Assembly (NCBI GenBank): GCA_014773175.1
Contig: VXCM01000825.1
Coordinates: forward strand, 310,521-374,520
Length of the DNA stretch: 64,000 nt
Source: Lucifuga dentata
Taxonomy: Eukaryota > Chordata > Actinopteri > Ophidiiformes > Bythitidae
Direction: 5' to 3'
Under the pieces are notes generated by a model, which was given only the letters and a program-made list of their open reading frames with translations, searched no databases and was not told where the DNA came from. The number at the start of each line of letters is the position of its first letter. The stretch's first letter is position 1. Positions 25,641 to 35,754 of the stretch are shown here, piece by piece. A program made the translations under genes and the position numbers.

Positions 25641-26099
25641 ATGACTTATAGGTTTAACACACATTTTATGAAACATGGTGTCTAGTCTCATCTCAAATAT
25701 ACTATGCAATATGGCCAAAAAAAAAAAAAAANAAAAAACAAACAAAAAAAAAAGACCTGAATGACAAAGCAAATTATCAGGAAAAAAAAGTCAAAGTCTA
25801 AGTAACTGAAAAGCAGCAGATTATGATATAAAAACTACTTCTTGAAAAAAGTTTCAAGAACTGACACGGATACTTGCAGAACGCTGCTGAACAATTTTGT
25901 ACTGTCATCTTTCAACTAAAGGCTGAAATCTTTAATCTTTAGTTGTAAAATGTAAGTTATTAAAAATGTAATTTAAAAAAAATTTAACAACTCCAATGCT
26001 AGACCCAAAATGCCAACAAAGCCAGGTTTAGAATAAATTCACATTCTGTATTGAGCAGCTTTTGCATGTGTCGTATATGGCAAGACAAAAAAAGATGTG

Positions 26100-26203
26100 A
26101 GATGTTCATATTTGGGGCAATTTTATTTACAAAGACAATTAAGAGATTCCCATTGTTCTGCATGAATAGAACTCTGATGGATAAATATGTCCCAGCTGAA
26201 GGC
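26100..26203 (-). other. COX7C non-coding 3' exon with poly(A) signal
   Basis: On the minus strand a strong acceptor (a TTTTTCTTGTTCTCCCTGCAG-type tract ending at 26204) is followed by about 100 bp with an AATAAA signal at 26122-26127. It would join the donor at 26620, which follows the COX7C stop codon by 31 bases (exon end 26621, intron starts GTAATTG). The proposed exon is wholly 3' UTR. The 3' limit is estimated from the signal position. Spliced cDNA would settle it. Confidence 0.6.
26122..26127 (-). terminator. AATAAA poly(A) signal of COX7C
   Basis: Canonical hexamer on the minus strand, preceded by TTGTCTTTGTA. The first convincing one downstream of the COX7C stop after splicing to the proposed last exon. 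Confidence 0.6.
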
Positions 26204-26620
26204 CTGCAGGGAGAACAAGAAAAAGGAGAAAAATGATAAGTTGGCTTGCATACATCTGATGACAGAAAAGCAATTTCTGAGTAAACACCAGTGAAGATAA
26301 ATGTGACAACAAAAATTCTGACCTGTTCCCACCTGATATACATCAACGTCTGCAATGAACTGTCACATTAAATTGCTAATGTGAGAGCTTATCTAAACAA
26401 CATTACGGCAATATAAGCCCATATGTCATTTGTTACCATCACTCTCAGACATACAGGTAATTTATTTAAAATATGCTCCTGAGCAAAAGGCTGAAGCAGC
26501 AGCGAAGGACTGTCAGTGTCTGAGGCCACTATTCAGACTAAAGTAAATCCCACATCATTCAGACATTTAAATGAAAACAACTTGAAAACAACTGTGCTAA
26601 AACAGAGAATTCACAATTAC

Positions 26621-26768
26621 CTTGAAGGCAGAATAATGGCACTGGGCCATTTTACTTCTTCAGGATCTGATGCCTGACAACAATGAAGGGGAATACAAAG
26701 CCGCTGCCGAAAAACACCACCATCATCCCCAGCAGACGCCACTTATTGTCCACAGAAAATGGCAGGTT
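26621..26768 (-). other. COX7C exon 2
   Basis: Holds codons 26-63 and the TAA stop (26652-26654), then 31 bases of 3' UTR up to a GTAATTG donor. The acceptor is TTATGTACAG directly before AACCTGCC. The encoded segment contains the membrane helix. Confidence 0.93.
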
Positions 26769-28632
26769 CTGTACATAAGAACAAGAAGCAGTCAAACTCC
26801 AAACTATTTATTTTATACATCTTAATATCCCTTTGACTGTATTATCATTAGAGGTCTTTTTTTTTTTTTTTTTTTTTTTNAAAAAAGCGATCAAAGAGGA
26901 GAAAAAAAAAAATCAACAATATAAAAGTCCTGGTGAGAATCAAGTGATCAGATAATCAGAAAGTCAAAAAATTTCACTACACCACATTTTCCAACTACAA
27001 TTGCCTATGTTGCAATTTCCTAATGAATTATCAGTAGTACCTGCACAAAATTTGCATGAGGTATCTCAAAGCATACAAAAATAAACATCAGTGGGGGTCA
27101 AAGGGTATAAGGGTTCTGTGTTTGTAAAAAAAAAAAAATGCCATTTAATGTTCAGGAAGTGACTTTAAAATTAAGTTAAACAAATGCAGTAGTGAGCTTA
27201 GATTAGCATTTTTTTTTCCCCATTCCAATTCTGTTGACTTTTTATTTCCTGTCAAATGCTGCATATTCTACGTGAGAAAAACTAAACAACCTGAAGTAGT
27301 AGAAATTGCTTACAACAATTTACAATTCATTAATATTTCCTTGTAATTAAGACAAAAATGTCTTTCAACGTCAGATAAAGTGAACATGATAATATCTTAT
27401 TCAGGCAATGATGTTAGTCTTGTATGTCTTACATTTTCAAAAAGAAAGAAAGAAAAAAAGCATTTCTGTTTTTAATGGTGCCATACAAATAAAGATTATC
27501 ATTATTATTATTATTATAAATCTTTAGCAAAAACAAATGAATATGCAGCCTGAAGTAGTAGAAATTGCTTACAACAATTTATAATTCATTAGTATTCCCT
27601 TGTAATTACGACCAAAATGTCTTTCAACGTCAGATAAAGTGAACATAATAATATCTTATTTAGGCAATGTTAGTCTTGTGTGTCTTACGTTTTCAAAAAG
27701 AAAGAAAGAAAAAAAGCATTTCACCAATAAACTGGGTCTCAAAGTTAGCACTCTTACACATGCTCATTCAATACAAAGAACAGTGACAGGTCAAACAGGA
27801 ATATTTGTGCTGAACGAATGAATAAATTATTGGATTAGTGGATGACGGGATGTATTGAATTAAATGATGAAAATGATGAAAGTTCTAAAGTTACATGCTA
27901 TAAGTAATGCCAAATCAGTTTAACAATCAGAACAGTTACTATCATCTGATATTTGATGCTAGAGTAATCAGCCTGCAGTACACTGTAAAATCTAGCTCAT
28001 AAGTTTTTAAGAACCCAAATAAAACAAAGTAATTTAATGACAGTCTTTACTGAGTTAAGTTCACCTCATTTAAACTTTCGGTTTCCTGTTACCCTTCTAC
28101 TGTGACCTTACAGTAACTAGCCTGAAAAAAGCTAAAGGTAATGAGTGTGTGTGTAAATGCGTTCCTGCTGTGACAAAGACTAAAAATGTATTCATATTAC
28201 ATTACCAATATGCAATCAAGTCCAATCACATTATCTTGCTTACCGGTATTAAGTTATATAGTGTTAACGCTAGCTAATGGTTAACAAAGCTAATGCTAAC
28301 TAAGCTAATGTCATCACAGACTGTAGGTTGAGCCAATAACACCAACTTTAAGACCAGTTTCCTCATCTTTGAACTCTGTTTTAAACTAAAGGAATATAAA
28401 TAGATGCGTAAGTCTGATATTTCTTTTAACATTAGTCTCGGGTCTGAATTTACGTACGTGACCTCCGCGTAACGATAGCTAGGCTCTGGGTGCAGACAGG
28501 GCCGCGTCGAAAAACATCACATATCACTTTAGAATTGCGCTTCAAGGAATAAATTACCTTGCCGGGTCCTTCAGCATAATGTGAAGAACGAACAGCAGAC
28601 GTTGTGAATCGCCGCACAGCTTGTCCCAGCAT
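26652..28632 (-). CDS. cox7c: Cytochrome c oxidase subunit 7C, mitochondrial (two coding exons)
   Basis: Small nuclear-encoded subunit of respiratory complex IV in the mitochondrial inner membrane. The CDS is join(26652-26768, 28558-28632) on the complement and gives 63 residues, exactly the length of the vertebrate precursor. Residues 1-16 ([16 protein letters not shown]) form an Arg/Ser/Thr-rich amphipathic import presequence; the mature chain should start at SHYAEGPGK, as in mammals. [10 protein letters not shown] follows, then one membrane helix at about 36-56 and the basic end VRHQILKK. Intron 1 (26769-28557) has a GTAATT donor and a TTATGTACAG acceptor between codons 25 and 26. All key family motifs are intact, with no stop or frameshift. 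This is the only gene in the window identified with certainty. Confidence 0.97.
26769..28557 (-). other. COX7C intron 1
   Basis: About 1.8 kb, GT-AG. It contains a T-run meeting an A-run across a single N at 26880, the 175-bp duplication described separately, and a GCTAA-rich patch near 28.27 kb. No further exon was seen in it. Confidence 0.85.
27290..27722. repeat. Direct duplication inside COX7C intron 1
   Basis: 27290-27466 and 27549-27722 are near-identical direct copies (start CCTGAAGTAGTAG, end AAAAAAAGCATTTC). They differ by a few substitutions and a 3-bp deletion in the second copy. The 82-bp spacer holds an (ATT)n run and CCATACAAATAAAG. This looks like a recent local segmental duplication or the arms of an element. 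An assembly origin is unlikely because the copies differ. Confidence 0.9.
28558..28632 (-). other. COX7C exon 1 coding part
   Basis: ATG at 28632-28630 begins MLGQAVRRF; 25 codons end with AAG at 28558, followed by the donor GTAATTTAT. The start is fixed by homology of the presequence to vertebrate COX7C. The 5' UTR probably begins in the pyrimidine-rich stretch about 35-50 bases upstream. Confidence 0.95.
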
Positions 28633-28770
28633 GTTTGCGCAGCTAGCGCTTCGTTTCTGTCAGTGTAAAGATGCTAAAAGCGACCTTCTGGGTTATGGTC
28701 GAGGCAGGATGTCGCAAAGAATTATGGGAAAAGGAAATGACCGAATGGATTATGGGAAATGTAGTTAAAC
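28633..28770 (-). promoter_or_regulatory. COX7C promoter with two ZNF143/THAP11-type sites
   Basis: Reading on the minus strand, 28765-28747 is ACTACATTTCCCATAATCC, an excellent match to the ZNF143/THAP11 (Ronin) motif ACTACANNTCCCA. A partial second copy, TTTTCCCATAATTC, lies at 28732-28719. The span is CpG-richer than its surroundings and includes TGCGCA and AGCGCT near the start codon. Such motifs are common in promoters of nuclear genes for mitochondrial proteins. No TATA box is evident. Promoter position is inferred from the adjacent start codon. Confidence 0.75.
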
Positions 28771-28819
28771 TACATCTGAAACTATTAGAGACTTTGTATT
28801 TGATCTCTTCTACAAGCGT

Positions 28820-28843
28820 AGATAGATAGATAGATAGATAGAT
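28820..28843. repeat. (GATA)6 microsatellite
   Basis: Six GATA units followed by GTCTATCTGTCT, so the tract can fold on itself. Confidence 0.93.
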
Positions 28844-31289
28844 GTCTATCTGTCTCCCTTGGACTGATTAATGCTCATTATGCATTTATTTGACACAGGC
28901 GGTTTAATTTATTGCTTTTGATGTAATTTATTCAGGATTAAGTTGTATACATATTTATTGTATTGTTTTCAGTGTTATAAGAAAGTTTTTGAAAAGCTGC
29001 CAAAGGTTACAACTCTAATGTGCGATGATGTGTGTGTTTTGGTGGTGTAATTAGAATCTTCAAAACATTTTCAACGTACTGCTCTATGTCTGCAGTTATT
29101 TGCAGTCACTACATTTGGAAAATGCACCATACATCCACCCTTCATTTATTTAAAAGTCCATGCCTGCTCGTCTGCTCGTCTTCACCTGACTTGTTCTTCA
29201 TTTGTCTTATCCCGTTGATTGTCTCTCCAATGAAAGCATCATTTAATTGCAATTCATTTACATCAAAGAAGATTTTAATCACATATGCTATCCTGTCTGT
29301 GTCTACTTGCATTTACAATGACTCTTGCATTGAAATGAGAGGAACACAGTACAGATCTGTTTGTATTATCCAGGGTCAGAGAATAGTTTAATTCAAACTT
29401 GCTACTGCCTTGTTTTGAACCCTGTGCAGGAATGAAAATTGATTTGACATTTAGTTTTTATCAAATGACTTTGACTAAATGTTTTTATTAATGAGTTCAT
29501 ACTGTAGATGTCAGTAGAAGTGTTACATTTACACAATACCACATGGATGCAATACTGAATTCAGAAGTAAAGTGTACACACATTAGGCTACATTTTATAT
29601 AGAATAAACAGGAGGATTTAGGAGAGGATTTAGAAAATTGCTTGACAAGTGAACTGCAGGATAAGTGAATGAGAAAGCAGAAGGCTCTGGGAGCTGGCAG
29701 GCTTACCAAGCAATGTACTTTCTGCTGATTGAAGTGGTTTTTAGCCTTTCCAACCACAGGCTATACAACAATACTACACTATGCTGCTATTTTTATGCTA
29801 TTATGCTATTGTTATGCTAATATGCTATTGTTTTCTACAAGTAGAAATCAAGACCTGTAATGTACTGAATGATATATTATTATGTGTAATAATTAAAGAA
29901 AATCAGTTGTGGGGAAACAACCTCTAAAGCTTTTTAAAGTACTCCAAGCTTTGCAATTAAAGATCATGCTATATATTAAATTAACCATTGTTCTCAGAAC
30001 AATAAGTCCATTTTAGATAAATATTGAAGTCATTACTTTTTCACACAATGTTGCAGTTTCATGCAGAAAACAACACTTGATTAAAAAAAAAGGAATCTGA
30101 AATGAATTAAATTACTCACAACCAATTATTTCTGGTGTATGAAAAGGGCAACTGGGAGGAACGGGAAGTTGTAACGAAAAACTTTTGGAAAGTTTCATTT
30201 CACTATTTCTGTAATACCCAGAAGATTATATTGCATGTGTGTTTTGTTATTATTTCAGTATTTTCTATATTTCACAATCTGGAAACATCGTGAATGTAGC
30301 TGAAATTTCTTTGCATAAAGGGATGGAGTGCACTCTGTTAGGAATTGGATAGAAAATGTATCATGGGGCAACAGACNCCCCCCCCCATTTAGCATGCATA
30401 AATATAAACAAAAATAAGTTATGTAAAAGGTTATGTTGTGATTAAGAAAAATATGAAGCATAGACACATTTTTTTGAAACTACTCTAATACGTAAGCACT
30501 ATTTCAACAATCTGATATAGTTGTTTACACAGTCATTACAAGCTTTTGCATAGCTTTAATTTATGTATGTTTCATATATTTCTTAGCATTTGCTCTCACA
30601 TATGCTGTATAGAAAAATATATTGAAGACAGACAGTCATTGTACAACTTTCTTGAACTGATGTCAGTTAATTCTAAGGTATCATTGTGCCATTGTGCACT
30701 ATTATCTATAAGATCAATAGACTGTGTCCTTGTCAAAAAATGAGTGTTTTCCCGTATTGTTAGCCATAACTTTGTCATGGTGACTGTTTATCTCTTGAAC
30801 ATGTATAAGTGAAGTTGTGACATTATCTGGTATGATGTGGACAGCCGTGGCAAGCTGGTTGCCCGTCATCATTGCCTCCACATCCATCAGCACAGGGACA
30901 TCACTGGGCCTGTAGCCATGTGTTTGCTCTGTCATTGCCAATGCAATCTGTTAAGGACTGGGAGTCAGCTCTCAGATCCTACTATAAATATTAATGTTAT
31001 TATGCATTGTACAGGGTTGATTTCACAGTCCTCAAATACCTCCTGTTTTATGTTCTCTGATGTGTCCCAAGAATGTGGATGAGCCATTTGTTTGTTGATT
31101 ATCTTTATTTCTTACTATTGACTTTTGTTAAGAACAGAGCTTTCATACACACAGTACTGCGTCAATAGCCATGTGAGATGCTTAGTGTGAAAAAGAGAAA
31201 AACAAGTAAATGGTATACACAGAGCTATCACCTCAAACAATAAACCATGTTCTCATCTAAATCTGACAATTACATTCAGTGAAAGTCAG

Positions 31290-31635
31290 TGAAATTCATT
31301 TTATTAGTCTTGGGGAGCGCTATTCAGCATGTGAAAAAAATGTTACTTTTTTGAGTGTAGAAAGTGCAAAGTAAGAGAAACTGACCCTTATGACAGCACA
31401 AAGGTTACTTCATATTAGTGCTGATAAGTGCAAACTTAAAGTCACTAAACCAACCTATACCTTTTAAGCAAATTCATCCCCAACCCCACCAACATCATCT
31501 TCAGCATCAACAGAAAGTAACCCTTGTGTTGTCATAAGAGTCAGTTTCCTTACTTTGGACAGCGTCCTCTACAGCAACAAAATCCTTATTGCAGTTGTTG
31601 TCACATGCTGAATAGTGCTCCCAATAAATGTAGAA
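31290..31635. mobile_element. Foldback MITE with about 130-bp arms
   Basis: 31290-31425 and the reverse complement of 31502-31635 share long matching blocks: GCTATTCAGCATGTGA against ACTATTCAGCATGTGA, AAAGTAAGAGAAACTGACCC against AAAGTAAGGAAACTGACTC, and TATGACAGCACAAAGGTTACTT against TATGACAACACAAGGGTTACTT. A central loop of about 75 bp separates them. There is no coding capacity. The shape is that of a foldback-type nonautonomous DNA transposon; the family was not recognised. Its RNA would be a long imperfect hairpin. Confidence 0.8.
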
Positions 31636-33794
31636 TTTAATGTGTAAAATCTGTGCTGTTTTCAGTTATCAGCCAATCTGCTTTATGGTAAATAGCAGGC
31701 TCGACTGACTGTCTACATTTGCAATAATGCTCCACAAAGGAGAGAAAAGGTAATGGATAATCTTAATCAATGAGGACAGCTCATTTTGGCAGCAGCACTC
31801 TGGAGTTTAAAGCACTCTGCATCATTACTGTTGACAAGAGCTAATTTGTACAATTATGTTGTAAAATTTGAGAATGAATAGTAAATTACTTTATTCTGCT
31901 TCCTTGGGCGGTGCTACAAAACAGAGCGATTTATCTGGTGTCACTGCCTCTGTCTCTCTCATTAGTATCTCATTGGCTTCATCTGCTCTTCTGAGGACTG
32001 AAAATGTGTAGGACTAGGAGATATAATGCGACTTCCCCTCACGATCTGCTGTTTTATTTCTCTAAATCTATGTCTAATTGCCTTCTTTAGTGTCAGCATG
32101 TGTCCCAGCATTTCAATCAGAGTATAAGTAGGTTTTCCTTGATTTCATATCTGAACACATACACACATACATACAGATGCACATACAGTATACATGCAGC
32201 CTCCAGCTAAGTAACTATGGGACTTGACATTAATATTTAAAATGGATTAAGGGGAAATTGTATGAACTCTCTGCTGACCTAGCCCTCTTGGGATGCCTAG
32301 CCTCTGCCTTGTACATTCAGGGCTAAAGGACATCCTCGCCTAGATTTGTGTTCATGCAACATCACCGTTGCACCAAAGCACACTATTATTTTAATACACT
32401 TCAATGTCACAAATGGGCTTTCATTCCCTCCTCCACCTCTCCACTGCATTCACTGCTCCTATAACAAAAAAATGGGTGCTGATGATTGGATTCTACATTA
32501 AATCTGCCGAGCTGGAAAGAGGAATAGATTGGATATTATTCTAGAGACCAGTGGCATAGCATGCACATTAAGCCAGTCAGTTTTTGTGTGGGATATGGGG
32601 GACACTCCTGCTGTTCTGACACTTTCCATTTATCAAACGGAAATGTATGTATTTATTTATTTTTTTCACTAGAAACAGGTTTAATTCATGTTACCTTTCA
32701 CCACTGATAAAACAAAAGTGGTTTCACTATATTGTAAAGGTATATCTGTGGACATATGGTCACTTAAATGCTGTAAGACACCATCATAACAGCACCACCA
32801 GTTTCCATTAGTTATCCTGACTTGTGCAGAGTCTGCTGAGATGACTGTAGGCTTTCTGAAATAACTTTATCCATGCACAGTTATGCAAGAGATTATTCAG
32901 TTATCCAGAAACTCCAAGTGCACTCAAACTTAAAAAAAAATAAATAAATAAAAAAAATTTGAGAACCAGGTCAAGCTTTTCACACTGTTTGGCTACATAC
33001 AGTCCTTTTTCATTTGCCTCCACTTTTCTCTCAAACTACTTGCCTGCACTGGATTTTCATTGACCGTGTTACTCGTAAGCCTCATTCTATGTTACCCTGA
33101 GGCACTGGAAAAACATCAAAAGGTGTGTTGGAAAATCATTTAACATTCATTCAGTTTAAGAGAAGTTTTATGCCTCTGGAGCTGATTTTTTACTGCAAAA
33201 GTTAGAAGTGAACTTTTGAGCTTTGTGTTGTTACAAATGACAAAGGGTAAGAGTAAAGTGTAATTCCAAAGTGAACACTGGACCTGCCACTGACAGTGAG
33301 TGTGAATGTGCTTTCTGTGTTTTATGTGTTTGTTTTCTCAGAGATTGCTTGATGAGTTCTGAGCTCAGTACACAAGGAAGAGAGCAAGAACTGTAATACT
33401 TTATGGAAATCATAATTATGTGGTTTTGCACATCAACTGCATTCATTTAAGTGATTATAAATTCCAAGGTGTGTGTGTGTGTATGTGTGTGTTATGTATT
33501 TTATACAGCCCATGTATGGGCTGTCATTGCATCTCTTTTGTTGTGTTTGTTCAAAATGAACAACCACATTTTGTTGCAGTATTTGATCTAGCAGACTTTG
33601 CTGTATGATTATTTACTGTCTTGTACATTTTAATAATATAATAAAAAATATTCACATAGACTTAATACATTTCCCTTGAATTTCATCTCTCTCTTTTTTT
33701 TTTATTTTGTACTAAATTGGTTAGTGTCTTTGTAAAACCTTCACGATTCATTTAATTATATTCAGTCACTATTCATGTGAGTAAAATATCCACC

Positions 33795-34035
33795 GTCCTT
33801 GGCAATCCCAGCAGTCTATTGAAGATGCATTTCTGCTTTGCCACCCTGTCAACCATGAGACAGAGTGCCACAAAGCCACCTGTCAGCGGGCCGTTAAGAG
33901 AAGCTCCAGGCTGACCAAGGAATGACCGGGAGCATCTGTGCCACTGTCTGTGTCTAATCCACTAATGAGAGCTGTCAAGCTGTCGAATTTGCTCCCCGTG
34001 GCCCCCGGCACGAACAATGGCACCTTCGGTTTGGC
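33795..34035. promoter_or_regulatory. Conserved-looking noncoding block
   Basis: Repeat-free 240 bp with about eight CpG, homeodomain-type CCACTAATGAG and TGTCA (TALE-type) cores, and stops in all frames. It stands out from the AT-rich flanks. Enhancer-like nature is inferred from composition only. Confidence 0.35.
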
Positions 34036-34690
34036 TGTTTTGAGTGACATTAACAAACACAGCTACAAAGAGAACAGACGTGTGCCTGAGTAAAAGTGAC
34101 ACATTCACAAATAAACATAAAGGCAGAAAGGCAGAAACACAAACACATAGCAGACATTAACACATAGTTTGAGAGAGAAAAAGAGGGAGAGGGAAGAGAG
34201 ATTTGCTTTATTTACTAATGGATTTGGGTTTTCCTCTGCACTTAGTCCCAGTTCCTTATATAAACTGTTCCAGGAACAGCCTATAGAGGCCAGTGTTGCT
34301 CAGTCACTGTGATGGAATTTGCCCCTGAAGCCAAAAGCCTTAAACACGTCTGTGAAAGGTCCCAGAGCAACCCCTGAAGAAAAAACAAGTAAACTGAAAT
34401 AGGCACTTATGCTCAGGATGTGGAAATGTTTTGCAGTCCAGGTTTTCTTGAAACAGGTTATGAATGATCAAATACCCTGCTCTGCTATATTCTTAAGGAT
34501 GATTATTTAGAAAGAATCAACAAAGACGCTGGCCCTCAGGTTGTAGAGCAGCTAAAAAAATGCCTGCTCACTTACTTCCAGCATATCAGTGGTTTAATTT
34601 GTTATTGGACATTAAATTGTCCAATGCAAAATTAACAAATTTTGTCAAAGAACCTTTTGAGGCCTGGGAAAATATTTTCGATTTGGTTAA

Positions 34691-35105
34691 AACTAGTGCA
34701 GTGCCTGTCCAGAAAGGGCTGGACTTTATGGTGTGCCTGCCATAATTTTGTTCTGCCCGTCCTCATGAGGTAGCTTTGTTGGCTGTACGGGGTNGTGCCT
34801 GCCATAATTTTGTTCTGCCCGTCCTCATGAGGTAGCTTTGTTGGCTGTACGGGGTCAGGTTGAGATCGTGCCACTGGACTGGAGCATATGCTGCCATGCT
34901 CGGAACATATCCTGCCGTGTGGACTACTTTTTACCAGCACAGCTCAATTCAAGAACCGCTCATCCAAATAACTTCACACATGACACTGCACATTCTTGGG
35001 TCCTGAGCAATGAACCTGCTGAATATCAACTTCATACAGTGCTGGGTTCTCAAGATATTGGTGCCACAGACAGACAGACAGAGATTTCTGTCTTTATAGT
35101 TAGAT
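34691..35105 (+). mobile_element. Teleost dispersed repeat, forward copy
   Basis: It begins AACTAGTGCA and ends CACAGACAGACAGAC then TTATAGTTAGAT. An oppositely oriented copy lies at 35407-35754. The family has a defined 5' start and a GACA-rich 3' part with no terminal inverted repeats, which suggests a retroposon. Positions 34795-34855 repeat 34733-34793 across an N and are an assembly duplication, not biology. Confidence 0.7.
34733..34855. other. Assembly join: exact 61-bp duplication around N
   Basis: 34733-34793 and 34795-34855 are identical and separated by a single N at 34794. Two contig ends overlapped but were not merged. One copy should be removed. Confidence 0.92.
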
Positions 35106-35406
35106 AAAGAAATAATTACGTTATTGTATAAGCATTATGCATGATGCACTGGTCCTATCATGCATGATTATTGCATGACAATGCCAATTAGTATGTAGAC
35201 TGGTATGCTACATAAACTTTATGCTTTTTTCCTCATCTGTATTTATTTTTGAGTGTAGATCATAAGGTGAGCATTAAAAAAAAGTAACTTTTGGTATATA
35301 GGAAAGATTTAATCACTTTAAATTTATTTAGATATTTTTTTTCCCTCCTCTTGCTGTTGGTTTTCTGCAACACGAATGTTTGTAATACCTCCATGGCATG
35401 TTACTA
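35106..35406. other. Spacer between inverted repeat copies
   Basis: AT-rich sequence with a small inverted repeat ATGCATGAT / ATCATGCAT at 35137-35145 and 35157-35165. Nothing coding. Confidence 0.6.
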
Positions 35407-35754
35407 ATTTAACTATAATGGCACCTCTCTGTCTGTCTGTGGCACCATTATCTCTAGAAACCAGCACCATATGAACTTAATATTTGGGAGGTTTATTGCT
35501 CCGGACCCAAGGATGTGCAGTGTCACGTGTGAAGTTGTTTGGATGTAGGTTCTCAAATTGAGCTGTTCCAATAAAGAGTCGTCCGTGTGGCAGGATACGC
35601 TCCAGGCGCGGCAGCATATGCTCTGCTCCACGGGCACTGCAAACAAAGCTAGCTCATAATAATGTGCAGAACTAAATTATGGCAGGCTGTGGTGCACACC
35701 ATAAAGTCCAGCCCATTCCGAACAGGCACATTTTGAATGGGCATTGCACTAGTT
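35407..35754 (-). mobile_element. Teleost dispersed repeat, reverse copy
   Basis: Reverse-complement relative of the 34.7-kb copy: it shares AACTAGTGCA, GGGCTGGACTTTATGGTGTG and CCACAGACAGACAGAG in the same order on the opposite strand. The two copies face each other 3' to 3' about 300 bp apart, making an inverted pair about 1.06 kb across. Confidence 0.75.

Larger units (their letters stand above)
16853..26099. other. Gene-free stretch upstream of the COX7C 3' end
   Basis: No exon could be supported across about 9 kb. It contains a perfect palindrome at 17.47 kb, A and T homopolymers (one with N at 17163, another with N at 25732), TG, AG and CA microsatellites, a G-run cluster near 21.97 kb and a conserved-looking block at 25.44 kb. 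The open frames present (up to 155 codons) match no family I know and lack splice context. Confidence 0.55.
28771..34690. other. Gene-free stretch upstream of COX7C
   Basis: No exon could be supported. It contains a GATA tetranucleotide run at 28.82 kb, an ATGCTATT minisatellite at about 29783-29830, a C-run with N at 30377, the foldback element at 31.3-31.6 kb, an A-rich tract near 32.93 kb, a short palindrome ACAGCCCAT/ATGGGCTGT at 33505-33524, and the conserved-looking block at 33.8-34.0 kb. Confidence 0.55.

Noticed and set aside
34632..34940. 102-codon minus-strand frame containing a repeated peptide
   Set aside because: Produced by the 61-bp assembly duplication and the dispersed repeat.
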